The notes below the pieces were generated by a model. It ran no database searches and had not been told where the DNA came from. It saw only the letters and a list, made by a program, of their open reading frames with translations. 37,414 bases of DNA from a bacterium (lineage in GTDB: Bacteria > Calditrichota > Calditrichia > RBG-13-44-9 > J042), in NCBI GenBank assembly GCA_015485355.1, contig WFTQ01000030.1, positions 1 to 37,414 of the forward strand, given 5' to 3'. This document shows, in pieces, positions 26,606-34,091 of this stretch; position 1 is the first letter of the stretch, and the number at the start of each line of letters is the position of its first letter. The position numbers were made by a program, and so were the translations under genes.

Positions 26606-26896
26606 ATGGCTTACATCATAACCGAACCATGCCGCGGCGTGTGCGATACGGCCTGTGTGGAGGTTTGTCCAGTGGATTGCATTTATCCCGCTGAAGGGTA
26701 TACCTTGAGCGATGAAGACAAAGAAAAAATGCGTGCTGCAAACGAAATGCTGTATATTCATCCCGAGGAATGCATTGATTGCGGTGCCTGTGAACCGGAA
26801 TGCCCCGTGGAAGCCATCTTTCCGGAGGACGAAGTTCCGGAGAAGTGGAACGAGTACATTGCGATCAACTACAAACGCTTTGGCTTAGAACCTTAA
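26606..26896 (+). CDS. Seven-iron-type ferredoxin
   Basis: A 96-residue low-potential electron carrier. Cysteines C9, C13, C17, C21 and C25 lie in the first half ([17 protein letters not shown]), and C56, C59, C62 and C66 in the second ([16 protein letters not shown]), giving a [4Fe-4S] site and a second cluster that is probably [3Fe-4S] or [4Fe-4S]. The MAYIITEPC start, acidic insertion, and C-terminal [14 protein letters not shown] are typical of ferredoxins from FCB and related bacteria. A strong AAGGAGG precedes the ATG, and the 103-base gap upstream is AT-rich, suggesting its own promoter. Partner enzymes are not in the window. Confidence 0.96.
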   Translation: MAYIITEPCRGVCDTACVEVCPVDCIYPAEGYTLSDEDKEKMRAANEMLYIHPEECIDCGACEPECPVEAIFPEDEVPEKWNEYIAINYKRFGLEP

Positions 26897-26921
26897 ATCG
26901 ATAGAATGAAGACGATTGACC

Positions 26922-26946
26922 GGGTCTTCTGCCGGGCAGAAGGCCC
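26922..26946 (+). terminator. Hairpin after the ferredoxin gene
   Basis: GGGTCTTCTG (26922-26931) and CAGAAGGCCC (26937-26946) pair over ten bases with one G-T pair and a CCGGG loop, 26 bases after the ferredoxin stop. The following CTTATCCTTCC is only weakly U-rich, so it is a probable rather than certain terminator. Confidence 0.55.
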
Positions 26947-27019
26947 CTTATCCTTCCCTCCTCCTACCCGGAAACCCCATCCATTAAGAATCGATGGAAA
27001 AAGGAATTGCAATTGCGAG

Positions 27020-27047
27020 TTGCTTTAATTGTTCATCCACTTTAAAT
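27020..27047 (+). promoter_or_regulatory. Candidate tRNA promoter
   Basis: TTGCTT (27020-27025) and TTAAAT (27042-27047) are 16 bases apart, with the tRNA-Arg 5' end 22 bases beyond. The hexamers match the sigma-70 consensus only in part. Confidence 0.35.
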
Positions 27048-27069
27048 TGGCCGTTGTCGGTGAATGGAT

Positions 27070-27143
27070 GCGCCCGTAGCTCAATTGGATAGAGCATCGG
27101 ACTTCGGATCCGAGGGTTGGGGGTTCGACTCCCTCCGGGCGTA
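27070..27143 (+). tRNA. tRNA-Arg(TCG)
   Basis: A complete 74-nt cloverleaf. The acceptor stem is GCGCCCG with CGGGCGT (one G-T end pair), the D arm GCTC/GAGC, the anticodon stem TCGGA/TCCGA with loop CTTCGGA, so the anticodon is TCG, and the T arm GGGGG/CCCTC with loop TTCGACT. The 3' CCA is not encoded and must be added. It is eight bases before tRNA-Glu. Confidence 0.96.
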
Positions 27144-27151
27144 CGATATAG

Positions 27152-27224
27152 GGCGCGTTCGTCTAGGGGTTTAGGACGCCGGCCTCTCACGCCGGTAACA
27201 CGGGTTCGAATCCCGTACGCGCTA
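27152..27224 (+). tRNA. tRNA-Glu(CTC)
   Basis: A 73-nt cloverleaf. The acceptor stem GGCGCGT pairs with ACGCGCT, the anticodon stem is CCGGC/GCCGG with loop CTCTCAC giving anticodon CTC, and the T arm CGGG/CCCG carries TTCGAAT. CCA is not encoded. It shares a transcript with tRNA-Arg and is followed directly by a terminator. Confidence 0.96.
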
Positions 27225-27225
27225 C

Positions 27226-27261
27226 AAGAACCGCCAGTCAATATCGAAGCTGGCGGTTTTT
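27226..27261 (+). terminator. Rho-independent terminator of the tRNA pair
   Basis: AACCGCCAG (27229-27237) and CTGGCGGTT (27250-27258) form a perfect 9-bp stem with a 12-base loop, running into TTTTT (27257-27261). It begins two bases after the tRNA-Glu 3' end. Confidence 0.9.
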
Positions 27262-27317
27262 GCTTTTTCCCCGTCGCCGGGGACGGAACGCCCCGGTACG
27301 CAATCCCCTTCCCCTGT

Positions 27318-27968
27318 TTATTCCTCGAGGGAAGCCGATTGAGAGGCCGAAGAGGCTTTCAATTCATCCACTTCGGGGAGGGCAAATTGATGCGGTTTCT
27401 TGGGGACCACATGGCGATAAAATTCGCCGATGATTTGAAAATCTTTCTGGATATCTCCAGTGGGATGCAATAGAGGGCCGATCCCGATTTCTTTCTTCAA
27501 GTAATCGATGTAGCCCAGGAGGATGGGAATGTCGGCTTTTAAAGCGGTGTAATAAAATCCGGTTTTCCAGCGGGTTTTCAATCGCCGGGTGCCTTCCGGG
27601 GCCAGACCCAGAATCATGGTCTTCCGTTGCCGGAAAATTTCGACCAGTTGATTTACCACACCGCGGCGTTGGCTTCTATCAATAGGGATGCCACCCAACC
27701 AGAGCCATATCCGCTTAACGGGCCAGCGAAACAACGTATGTTTCCCCAACCAGTGCGCCTTAATTCCCAGGGTAAACTTGGCCGCCAGTCCAAAGTAAAA
27801 ATCCCAATTGGAAGTATGAGGGGCCACAATAACCACCAGCTTGGGAATGTCCGGGAACATTCCCCGGATTTTCCATCCGGGGATCGCCAGCATTAACCGC
27901 CCGATAAACCGTAAAACCGGATTGGGCGTTCGCAAAGTATTACTTTCCCCGGCATCCTTTCCCTTCAT
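27318..27968 (-). CDS. PlsC-like lysophospholipid acyltransferase
   Basis: A 216-residue member of the LPLAT/glycerolphosphate acyltransferase superfamily. The catalytic HX4D motif is H51-TSNW-D56, the third-block motif is E125-G-T-R128 in APEGTRR, and GGIPIDRS (92-99) supplies the second block. It is short and lacks a long N-terminal membrane domain, placing it near the 1-acyl-sn-glycerol-3-phosphate acyltransferase-like proteins that act at the inner face of the membrane. The ATG at 27968 has AAGGGG upstream and a promoter is visible at 28007-28035. The acyl acceptor could be lysophosphatidate or another lipid; context does not decide. Confidence 0.88.
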   Translation of the reverse strand: MKGKDAGESNTLRTPNPVLRFIGRLMLAIPGWKIRGMFPDIPKLVVIVAPHTSNWDFYFGLAAKFTLGIKAHWLGKHTLFRWPVKRIWLWLGGIPIDRSQRRGVVNQLVEIFRQRKTMILGLAPEGTRRLKTRWKTGFYYTALKADIPILLGYIDYLKKEIGIGPLLHPTGDIQKDFQIIGEFYRHVVPKKPHQFALPEVDELKASSASQSASLEE

Positions 27969-28006
27969 GCGTCACCCCTTACTGCTTGCACCAGCGTCCC
28001 AGAATA

Positions 28007-28035
28007 AAAATACAGAAGTATTATCGGATTGTCTA
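28007..28035 (-). promoter_or_regulatory. Putative promoter of the acyltransferase gene
   Basis: On the minus strand TAGACA (28035-28030) and TATTTT (28012-28007) are 17 bases apart, about 40 bases upstream of the ATG at 27968. The -35 hexamer differs from consensus at one position. Confidence 0.5.
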
Positions 28036-28369
28036 TCAGAAAATGAGGGAATTCCTGGCCAATGGCCCCAAGAGCCGAGGGATCAATGCTTTCGATTCAA
28101 GCCAGGGTGAACTTGCCGACGGGACGGACGCACCCGCACGATTACTACAGAATTGTTCGTCGAATCGTAAACGACGGAAGGATTTTGGGATGGATTTGTC
28201 CCAGTTGTTTTCTTCACGAGCCCCCGGAGCATTGGAGTCGGCCGTCACGGGCGGTGGTATTCGGCAGGGATCGATCCAATTCCCCCAGGCGGCCGATCTG
28301 CATAGAGATTACCGCATCCCCCGGAAAGGTGGCGGCGTCACTGTGTCCGGGCCTCCTCATTTCCGCTGA
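28036..28369. other. Gene-free stretch between symporter and acyltransferase
   Basis: About 330 bases in which no frame has a convincing start, composition or similarity. No strong terminator hairpin with a U tract was found after the symporter stop at 28370. I see nothing else in it. Confidence 0.4.
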
Positions 28370-29716
28370 CTACCTGAGGGGATTTTGAAAATATTTTTGC
28401 GTTTCCTGGACAACCACCGGGGTCAACGCCAAAAGGCCCACCAAATTGGGAAAGGCCATCAATCCATTAAAGATATCGGCGATGCTCCAGACCAATTCCA
28501 GCTCCGCCACCGCACCGATACCCACAAACAGGGTAAAGATATAGCGATAAGGAACGACCGCTCGTTCGCCGAGTAAGAACTCAATAGATTTTTCCCCATA
28601 ATAGCTCCAGCCCAGGATGGTCGAATATGCAAACAGAGCCAGCCCAATCGAAACAATATACTGACCGATTACACTTCCCAGGCCGGTGCTAAAAGCGATA
28701 GACGTCAGTTCGGCACCGGTTTGCCCACTGGACCAGGTATGGGTGGTTATCAATACCAGCCCCGTTAAGGTGCACACTACCAGGGTGTCGATAAATGTTT
28801 GCGTCATGGAAACCAGCGCCTGGGTCACCGGATTTCGGGTCCGGGCGGCGGCAGCCGCAATGGGAGAACTCCCCAGCCCGGACTCGTTGGAGAAGACCCC
28901 TCGCGCCACACCCATACGAATGGTCAGCATCACAGTGGCACCCAGGAACCCTCCCGTGGCGGCTGTGGAGGAAAAGGCCGAACGGAAAATGAAGTAGAAG
29001 GCCTCGGGGACGGCCCGGAAATTCAACAAAAGGATGATGAACGAGCTTCCCATATAAAAAACAATCATAAAGGGCACCAGGAATCCGGTGACTCGTCCAA
29101 TACTCCGAATGCCTCCAATAATGACCAACGCCGTGGCCAGCATCAAAACCATGCCGGTCAGCCAGAAGGGTAAACCGAAAGTACTCTCCAGGGCATCGGC
29201 AACGGAGTTCGACTGCACCATATTGCCAATTCCGAACGCCGAAACGGAGGCAAACAGGGCAAACAGCACCCCCAGCCATTTCCAGCCCAGTCCCCGGCTG
29301 ATATAATACATGGGACCGCCGCTCATGGTACCATAGCGGTCCTGAACCCGATATTTCACCGCCAACACCGCTTCGGCGTACTTGGTGGCCATGCCGAACA
29401 GACCGGTAATCCACATCCAGAAGAGGGCCCCGGGACCTCCCGCGGCTATGGCCGTGGCCACGCCGGCGATGTTTCCGGTCCCCACCGTGGCCGAAAGAGC
29501 CGTCATCAATGCCTGAAAGTGGGTGATGTCCCCGGGAAGATCGTCGTCTTCCTTGCGCCGAATCAACGCCAGATAGAGGGCATAAAGCAGGCGAGTAAAC
29601 TGCAACCCTTTTAAGCGAAAGGTCAACCAGATTCCAGTCCCCACCAACAACACAATCAGGGGTATGCCCCACACCAGGTTTCCGATAAGGGTGACCAGCT
29701 GCGCAACACTCTCCAT
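28370..29716 (-). CDS. AGCS-family sodium:alanine/glycine symporter
   Basis: A 448-residue polytopic inner-membrane transporter that couples Na+ or H+ entry to uptake of alanine, glycine or a related amino acid. [24 protein letters not shown] and [17 protein letters not shown] are the AGCS signatures, followed by GGPMYYI and a late [20 protein letters not shown] segment. About ten to eleven hydrophobic helices are present. AAGGGA lies just before the ATG at 29716. It starts 28 bases after the YqeB-like gene and is probably the last gene of that cluster, although no functional link between the families is known to me. Substrate among AGCS members is not resolved. Confidence 0.95.
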   Translation of the reverse strand: MESVAQLVTLIGNLVWGIPLIVLLVGTGIWLTFRLKGLQFTRLLYALYLALIRRKEDDDLPGDITHFQALMTALSATVGTGNIAGVATAIAAGGPGALFWMWITGLFGMATKYAEAVLAVKYRVQDRYGTMSGGPMYYISRGLGWKWLGVLFALFASVSAFGIGNMVQSNSVADALESTFGLPFWLTGMVLMLATALVIIGGIRSIGRVTGFLVPFMIVFYMGSSFIILLLNFRAVPEAFYFIFRSAFSSTAATGGFLGATVMLTIRMGVARGVFSNESGLGSSPIAAAAARTRNPVTQALVSMTQTFIDTLVVCTLTGLVLITTHTWSSGQTGAELTSIAFSTGLGSVIGQYIVSIGLALFAYSTILGWSYYGEKSIEFLLGERAVVPYRYIFTLFVGIGAVAELELVWSIADIFNGLMAFPNLVGLLALTPVVVQETQKYFQNPLR

Positions 29717-29744
29717 GGAAAGTCCCTTGCCTGTCGTTTCCCGT

Positions 29745-30590
29745 TCAGGACGGCATGAGCTTTAGGATGGCCACAAGAAACCCCCGGGCCACGACACGTT
29801 CCTGAAAACTAAAATCCCGATAATTTTCCGTGGGACGACCGGTATAAATCAGCGCCACTTCTTGTCCCGCCGCCACAAATTGACCGCTATGAGCCAGCCC
29901 CCACAATTGCCCATCGTAGGGAGAACGGATTTCGATGCCATCCACCTCGCCAATGGCCTCGTTGTAACGAACCGGTTCCCCGATCTGTTTGAGGGCCGTC
30001 CATAAGCCTTCCAGCGGGGTATGGCAACTTTGAAACGGAAAATGAAAAAAGTGAGGATCCCGCTTCAGTTTACTGGTATCCCCCACATCCGGGGGCACGA
30101 TCTTACCCAACTGGTAATTCCAGCGAACCTCGACCAGAAAGCGATATCGCCTCTCATCCCGATGCATCGGGAAACATCCCAGGTAAAGCAAATGTTCATA
30201 GCCATCGGGAAGCTGAATCGCATCGGCCGGCAGGGTGTTAATAACCACCGCCTCCTTCAAAGGGCTGAAAAGCTCGGACAAGGGGACATCGGCAACGATG
30301 GGAATCTGCCGATTCAGTTGCAGGAATTGGGCGGCCTGCCAGATTTTTTCGGCGAAAGTCATGGCCCGAAGATCGGCCAGTTTCTCTTCGGGAATGACCG
30401 AGGCCGTAACTTCCTGGATCCGTTTTTGGCCCGCCCGTAAGGCATCCCCAAAGCAAAGCGGGTAACGCAAATAGGTTTCCTCCGGGACAACATACATCAG
30501 CACCCGGAATCCGGCCGCCACCAAGTCTATGGCGGTCGCACTGGCCAGCTCGTTCCCTCCCAGAATGATCACCGGCGGCAGGTCTCTCAT
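29745..30590 (-). CDS. Diverged YqeB-family protein (molybdenum hydroxylase accessory type)
   Basis: A 281-residue protein related to the C-terminal half of E. coli YqeB, a family named for selenium-dependent molybdenum hydroxylase maturation. [25 protein letters not shown] matches the family's Rossmann-like start, [14 protein letters not shown] and IQEVTA follow at the expected places, and [24 protein letters not shown] corresponds to the biotinyl-lipoyl-like segment. The usual ETNRGH motif is replaced by [12 protein letters not shown], and the C-terminal DPRG-type segment differs. Start ATG overlaps the YqeC stop (ATGA). No molybdenum hydroxylase or SelD gene is present in the window. The function may differ from the family name. 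Confidence 0.75.
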   Translation of the reverse strand: MRDLPPVIILGGNELASATAIDLVAAGFRVLMYVVPEETYLRYPLCFGDALRAGQKRIQEVTASVIPEEKLADLRAMTFAEKIWQAAQFLQLNRQIPIVADVPLSELFSPLKEAVVINTLPADAIQLPDGYEHLLYLGCFPMHRDERRYRFLVEVRWNYQLGKIVPPDVGDTSKLKRDPHFFHFPFQSCHTPLEGLWTALKQIGEPVRYNEAIGEVDGIEIRSPYDGQLWGLAHSGQFVAAGQEVALIYTGRPTENYRDFSFQERVVARGFLVAILKLMPS

Positions 30591-31327
30591 GGCTTCAATT
30601 TCCGTATGCTGTTTTCTTTCACATTGGCCAGGGCCAGATGGGTGATACCCTTCTGATACAACTCTTTAGCCAGGGCCAAGGCCCGATTTTCCAGGGGAGT
30701 GGTTTCCACATCAGTAAACAGAAACAGGATCGGCCAGGAGGCTTTAAAAAGCTTTCCCAGACCTCGAGATTCATCCAGTAAATACTGCAGAAAGGTCTCC
30801 TGAGTAAACGTTTGATCGAAATCACGGGAAAAACGTTTAAAATCTTCCGCGGTCTGGACGGTCAATTGCGAATCTATGAGACGAATCTCCATGCAAAAGA
30901 TAAATTGATCCCAGATACGGGTTCGCGCCCATGTTTTCGCCAAGCGGGCGTCCACTATGGGTTTTTCCTGAGAACCACCCAGCTCTATCAGCAAATAATC
31001 GGCCGGACAGTGCCGTTGAATTTCCTGCAATTCTTTGAGATTAAAACCGACCAACATGGCATCCATCAACCCCTTGCCGGCATCGACAACGGATTCCTGT
31101 TCGAAGGTCCGGGTCACCTGGTTCAACAGCACAGGGATATCCTGCCCCACGACAATGGCACCGGCCACCGGCAGTTTGATGGAATCCAGTCCCGTGATCA
31201 ACACCTTTTTCCCCCGGCGAGAAAGTTCCTCGGCCAGCTTGCGGATCAGATATTTCCGACCCTTGCCGCCAGCAAAGGCGAACGTCCGAAATCGGGGATC
31301 AAGCACCAGCGCTTCTTGCCAGATCAT
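30587..31327 (-). CDS. Diverged YqeC-family protein with degenerate P-loop
   Basis: A 246-residue protein resembling YqeC, a P-loop accessory protein of selenium-dependent molybdenum hydroxylases. The first strand and loop read FAFAGGKGRKYLIRKLAEEL, where family members have GAGGKTS/T, so the Walker A threonine/serine is missing. The second signature reads LLIELGGSQEKPIVDAR in place of the usual LVEADG(S/A)xGxPLK. The ATG at 31327 overlaps the PIN gene stop (ATGA) and has GGGAGG upstream; a start at 31345 is less likely. Its stop overlaps the YqeB-like start. Nucleotide binding is doubtful. The family call rests on overall pattern and gene pairing with YqeB. Confidence 0.7.
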   Translation of the reverse strand: MIWQEALVLDPRFRTFAFAGGKGRKYLIRKLAEELSRRGKKVLITGLDSIKLPVAGAIVVGQDIPVLLNQVTRTFEQESVVDAGKGLMDAMLVGFNLKELQEIQRHCPADYLLIELGGSQEKPIVDARLAKTWARTRIWDQFIFCMEIRLIDSQLTVQTAEDFKRFSRDFDQTFTQETFLQYLLDESRGLGKLFKASWPILFLFTDVETTPLENRALALAKELYQKGITHLALANVKENSIRKLKP

Positions 31328-31758
31328 TCCGAAGTTCCCTCCCATTCTGGTATCGTGCGAAAACCAATTTGAGTAAATTCCACTTTCTGGGTTAAAATGG
31401 TATGGATCCGCCGACGGTCCATGAAAACGGCATGGGCAAAGTCATACAGTCCCAGGGACAACTCCTGATAGCGGCGCATCCAGCGCAAGGCCTCCTTTTG
31501 GGCCCGCCGCCCAACCCACAAGATGCGTATATGATTGACCAGATAAGCTTCTTCGATAATTTCATAAAATTTCAGACTTTTCTCCACCCCGACCCGCTCC
31601 TTCAATTCGCCGATAGCCAGACCCATCGCCACGTTGCTGGTAAACAATTTCGTACCGTTTTGCAATGCCTCACTGAAATGGCGGCGGAATGCCGCATGAT
31701 GTTCATGCCCTCGATCTAATATGGCGATCCAGGCACTCTCGTCGATAAATAATCGCAT
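31324..31758 (-). CDS. PIN-domain protein with incomplete active site
   Basis: A 144-residue VapC-like PIN protein. PIN domains are Mg-dependent RNases with four acidic residues. D6 (FIDESAW) and D106 (SLGLYDFAHAVFM) are present, but the second-position glutamate aligns with L47 (SNVAMGLAIGELKERVG) and the last aspartate with K125 (TQKVEFTQIGF). Nearby E51, E54 or E127 might stand in. It follows an AbrB-type protein by 18 bases, the usual order of an antitoxin-toxin pair, and its stop overlaps the YqeC-like start. It may be a weakened or non-catalytic PIN used for RNA binding or regulation. The fold is clear; loss of activity is inferred from a hand alignment. Confidence 0.82.
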   Translation of the reverse strand: MRLFIDESAWIAILDRGHEHHAAFRRHFSEALQNGTKLFTSNVAMGLAIGELKERVGVEKSLKFYEIIEEAYLVNHIRILWVGRRAQKEALRWMRRYQELSLGLYDFAHAVFMDRRRIHTILTQKVEFTQIGFRTIPEWEGTSE

Positions 31759-31776
31759 AGGCTCGATCCGTCCCGA

Positions 31777-31974
31777 TTATTGTTCGTCTATAAGTTTCCA
31801 CAGTTGATGCAACGGATTCTGAAGCAGTAGGGCCTCCAATCGGCTGGATTTGATTTTCTTGATGGAAACCTCGACCTTATCGCCCGGTTGGAGCTTCAAT
31901 TTTTCCCGCAACTCCACCGGTATGTGAATTTGATACTGTTCATTCAACTCGGCAATGTAGGTTCCTACTTTCAT
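31777..31974 (-). CDS. SpoVT/AbrB-family antitoxin-like DNA-binding protein
   Basis: A 65-residue swapped-hairpin AbrB protein. The core reads QIHIPVELREKLKLQPGDKVEVSI, the standard AbrB DNA-binding motif, and the C-terminal tail (ALLLQNPLHQLWKLIDEQ) is the kind that wraps a PIN partner. It would bind its own promoter and, with the adjacent PIN protein, form a toxin-antitoxin-like pair. GAGGTG lies a few bases before the ATG, with a promoter at 31997-32025. It is the first gene of the cluster running through PIN, YqeC-like, YqeB-like and symporter genes. Confidence 0.88.
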   Translation of the reverse strand: MKVGTYIAELNEQYQIHIPVELREKLKLQPGDKVEVSIKKIKSSRLEALLLQNPLHQLWKLIDEQ

Positions 31975-31996
31975 CTACACCTCGTTGTTTTTTGTA

Positions 31997-32025
31997 AAGA
32001 TAGCATCCTTTATTGGGGGATACAA
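31997..32025 (-). promoter_or_regulatory. Putative promoter of the AbrB-PIN-YqeCB cluster
   Basis: On the minus strand TTGTAT (32025-32020) and TATCTT (32002-31997) are 17 bases apart, 22 bases before the AbrB start. The match to sigma-70 consensus is moderate. Confidence 0.4.
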
Positions 32026-32158
32026 CCGAATTATTTTCCTGAAATCATCTTTTACCCGCCCCTCCCTTCGGAGCGAATTTACATTCTCCACCGGCCAAAA
32101 CAAAAGTCGGAAACGCTTTTATCAATTTAAAGACCGAAGCGAAACCGCCTTCATCGTT

Positions 32159-32220
32159 ATTTTCTCAACATCCCATCCTGCAATACCCTGCCTTTAAACG
32201 GGAAATCCGGTTGAGAAAAT
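32159..32220. repeat. 11-bp perfect inverted repeat with 40-base loop
   Basis: ATTTTCTCAAC (32159-32169) and GTTGAGAAAAT (32210-32220) are exact complements. The element is in the 486-base divergent gap between the AbrB and HDOD-GGDEF genes. It may be an RNA hairpin, an operator pair or a small repeat; no second copy was noticed in the window. Confidence 0.55.
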
Positions 32221-32361
32221 CGACAGGTGAGTGTCTGGAATCCCATCACCCCGGGACAAGGCAACACCCGTGAAGGCAAGTAATTTTCGTATTTTCAACA
32301 AATTCGGATCGCAAAACAGTCCAGGCACGATATTTGTTGATTTACGCTGCGGGACAAATTG

Positions 32362-32433
32362 GGGAACGTTGCTCCGGGGACGTGGGACATCCCTTTTAAT
32401 AAAAAGCCTCCTTTGGGTTAGAGCAACGTTCCC
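32362..32433 (+). repeat. 13-bp perfect inverted repeat with 46-base loop before the HDOD-GGDEF gene
   Basis: GGGAACGTTGCTC (32362-32374) and GAGCAACGTTCCC (32421-32433) are exact complements. The loop contains smaller complementary runs (GGGACATCCC and CCCTTTT with AAAAAG). The 3' arm is followed by TTGCTTTTTATT, so on the plus strand it resembles an attenuator placed 27 bases before the ATG at 32461. It could instead be a palindromic REP/MITE-like element. Only one copy was noticed here. Confidence 0.6.
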
Positions 32434-32460
32434 TTGCTTTTTATTCAGGAACATGAAAGC

Positions 32461-33999
32461 ATGAACAAAGAACGCATCCTGGAAATCTTTGACAAATCCC
32501 CCCGATTTCCAGCACCTCCGGAGATTTTACGGGAACTCATCCATCGATCTTACGAGAAAAAGAGCAACCGCACCGGTCGGGCCCATCGGGCCGTTCTGCC
32601 CCTGATCAGTGAATACAAAAATGTTCTCTACCCCATTGTCAACAGCCGTTACTTCAATTTTCGAAAAAAAATACAGGACGGCAAGACTTTAGTGGAGCTG
32701 GTTCCCGTTTCGATTCTCCGGAATATCATCTTCAGCCTATGGCTGGCCCATCTGGAACCCACCAATCGGTACGAACGGCTGGATTACCCCCTATTTCGGA
32801 AACAATATTTTCTGGCGGCCGTCTTCGCGGAACAACTGGCCCGTGAACTAACCCTGCCCCATCCTGAAGAGGTGTATTTACAGGCCCTGCTGCAGGATGT
32901 ATCCTATCTGGCCTTGTCCCGCTGCATTCCGGAACTTTTCGATCGCTTGATGAAAGTCAAAACTCACCGCCGGAAACCGGAGAGCACCGAGGCCCAGGAA
33001 TTGGGCTGGACCCATCCGGAACTGTCGGCCGATCTGGTATCAAAGTGGGGATTCCCTCCGGAATTTCAGCAACCCATTCGGTTCCATCATGCCGTGGAAG
33101 AACAAACCCTCGCCGACGCCGCCGTCCAAAAAACGGCCGGCATCTTATCGACGGCATTGGACCTGGCCCGCATCACTCTGGAAACACCGGATGCCCCCCG
33201 GTTTAACGACTTGGAAGCCCGTTACCACCGGCTGTTGCAGCGATCTCCGGAGTCGATTCCCCACACCATCCGAACCACCCTGGAAAAGATTTCCGGCTTC
33301 GCCCTGGGATTGGGATTGTCCGATCTGGAAGAGCAATCGATGACCCACATCCTTCTGCAAAATCGGGCATTCGTCAAAAAGCGGATCATCAGCTACGACG
33401 ATTTACTGAAAGAACTGAGCAAAAGCCGGGAACAAATTGAACAATTAAAATCGCAGCTGCAACGGGTTCAGGCCGAAATTTCCCTGAACAACTTTCTGGA
33501 TCCCATCACAGGATTGTACAATCATGCCTATTTCCACGAGTTTTTACACAAGGCCGTTTCTCAATCGGCCCGCTACGAGCATCCCATCTCTCTCCTGATG
33601 ATTGACATCGATCATTTTACTCTGTTCAATCAAACCTACGGGTTTAAAACGGGCAACGCCATTCTGGAGCAGACCGCCGAGATTCTGAAACGGAATTTGC
33701 GGCAGGCCGATCTGTTGGCTCGATACGGCGGGGATGAATTTGCCATTATCCTCCCCCATACGGGACAGGTCCCGGTGCATTTTGTGGCCGAAAAAATTCG
33801 CAAAAACGTGGATCGTCACCCTTTTCTGGACCCGGACCGGGAAATGAAACATCACATCACCGTTTCTGTGGGTTACGCCACCCTGGTTCCCAATTTCTCC
33901 CTGATGAAGAAAGACCACCTGCTGAATATGGTCAGGGAAGCCCTTCAGCAGGCTCAAAAGAACGGAGGCAATCAGTGCTTAGGCTTTCAAAACCTTTGA
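32461..33999 (+). CDS. HDOD-GGDEF diguanylate cyclase
   Basis: A 512-residue soluble protein. Residues about 5-240 resemble an HDOD signalling domain (PAPPEILRELIHRS start and a later HPELSADLVSKWGFPPEF). Residues about 313-341 form a coiled coil, and 345-512 a GGDEF domain with DPITGLYN, DIDHFTLFN and an intact GGDEF at 423-427. The inhibitory I-site RxxD is present as RQAD (414-417). It should make cyclic di-GMP from two GTP and be subject to product inhibition. The ATG at 32461 is chosen over a TTG at 32434 that lies in the repeat-flanking sequence; AGGA is about ten bases upstream. It is transcribed alone, convergent with the DUF35 gene. Confidence 0.9.
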   Translation: MNKERILEIFDKSPRFPAPPEILRELIHRSYEKKSNRTGRAHRAVLPLISEYKNVLYPIVNSRYFNFRKKIQDGKTLVELVPVSILRNIIFSLWLAHLEPTNRYERLDYPLFRKQYFLAAVFAEQLARELTLPHPEEVYLQALLQDVSYLALSRCIPELFDRLMKVKTHRRKPESTEAQELGWTHPELSADLVSKWGFPPEFQQPIRFHHAVEEQTLADAAVQKTAGILSTALDLARITLETPDAPRFNDLEARYHRLLQRSPESIPHTIRTTLEKISGFALGLGLSDLEEQSMTHILLQNRAFVKKRIISYDDLLKELSKSREQIEQLKSQLQRVQAEISLNNFLDPITGLYNHAYFHEFLHKAVSQSARYEHPISLLMIDIDHFTLFNQTYGFKTGNAILEQTAEILKRNLRQADLLARYGGDEFAIILPHTGQVPVHFVAEKIRKNVDRHPFLDPDREMKHHITVSVGYATLVPNFSLMKKDHLLNMVREALQQAQKNGGNQCLGFQNL

Positions 34000-34007
34000 T
34001 CCCCGGG

Positions 34008-34025
34008 CGATCGGTTTGCCGATCG
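34008..34025. terminator. Hairpin between convergent HDOD-GGDEF and DUF35 genes
   Basis: CGATCGG and CCGATCG form a perfect 7-bp stem with a TTTG loop, nine bases after the GGDEF gene stop. There is no U tract, so a terminator role is only possible. Confidence 0.35.
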
Positions 34026-34091
34026 AGGCGACCGGATCGGACATAGGGACCGTAACGGCACACAAAGCAAGGGCCGTGGCTTATGGCGAGA

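Noticed and set aside
26984-27241. 85-residue minus-strand frame with IRTRV and GGSRTPNPRIRSP text
   Set aside because: It is the antisense of the two tRNA genes, a well-known spurious translation; the plus-strand frame at 27117-27473 is rejected for the same reason.
27986-28369. 127- and 108-residue plus-strand frames in the gap before the symporter
   Set aside because: No ribosome site, no similarity, and low-complexity arginine/proline text typical of GC-rich non-coding DNA.
28689-29672. 327-residue frame on the minus strand
   Set aside because: It overlaps the AGCS symporter completely in another frame and has no recognisable motif.
32362-32433. Known c-di-GMP riboswitch (GEMM) before the GGDEF gene
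   Set aside because: The conserved GGACGCAAAGCC-type core is missing, so the hairpin does not match that class by eye.
32194-32464. 86- and 77-residue frames on either strand across the large inverted repeat
   Set aside because: They read through the palindrome itself; text such as RLFIKRDVPRPRSNVP mirrors the opposite-strand frame, as expected from a repeat rather than a gene.
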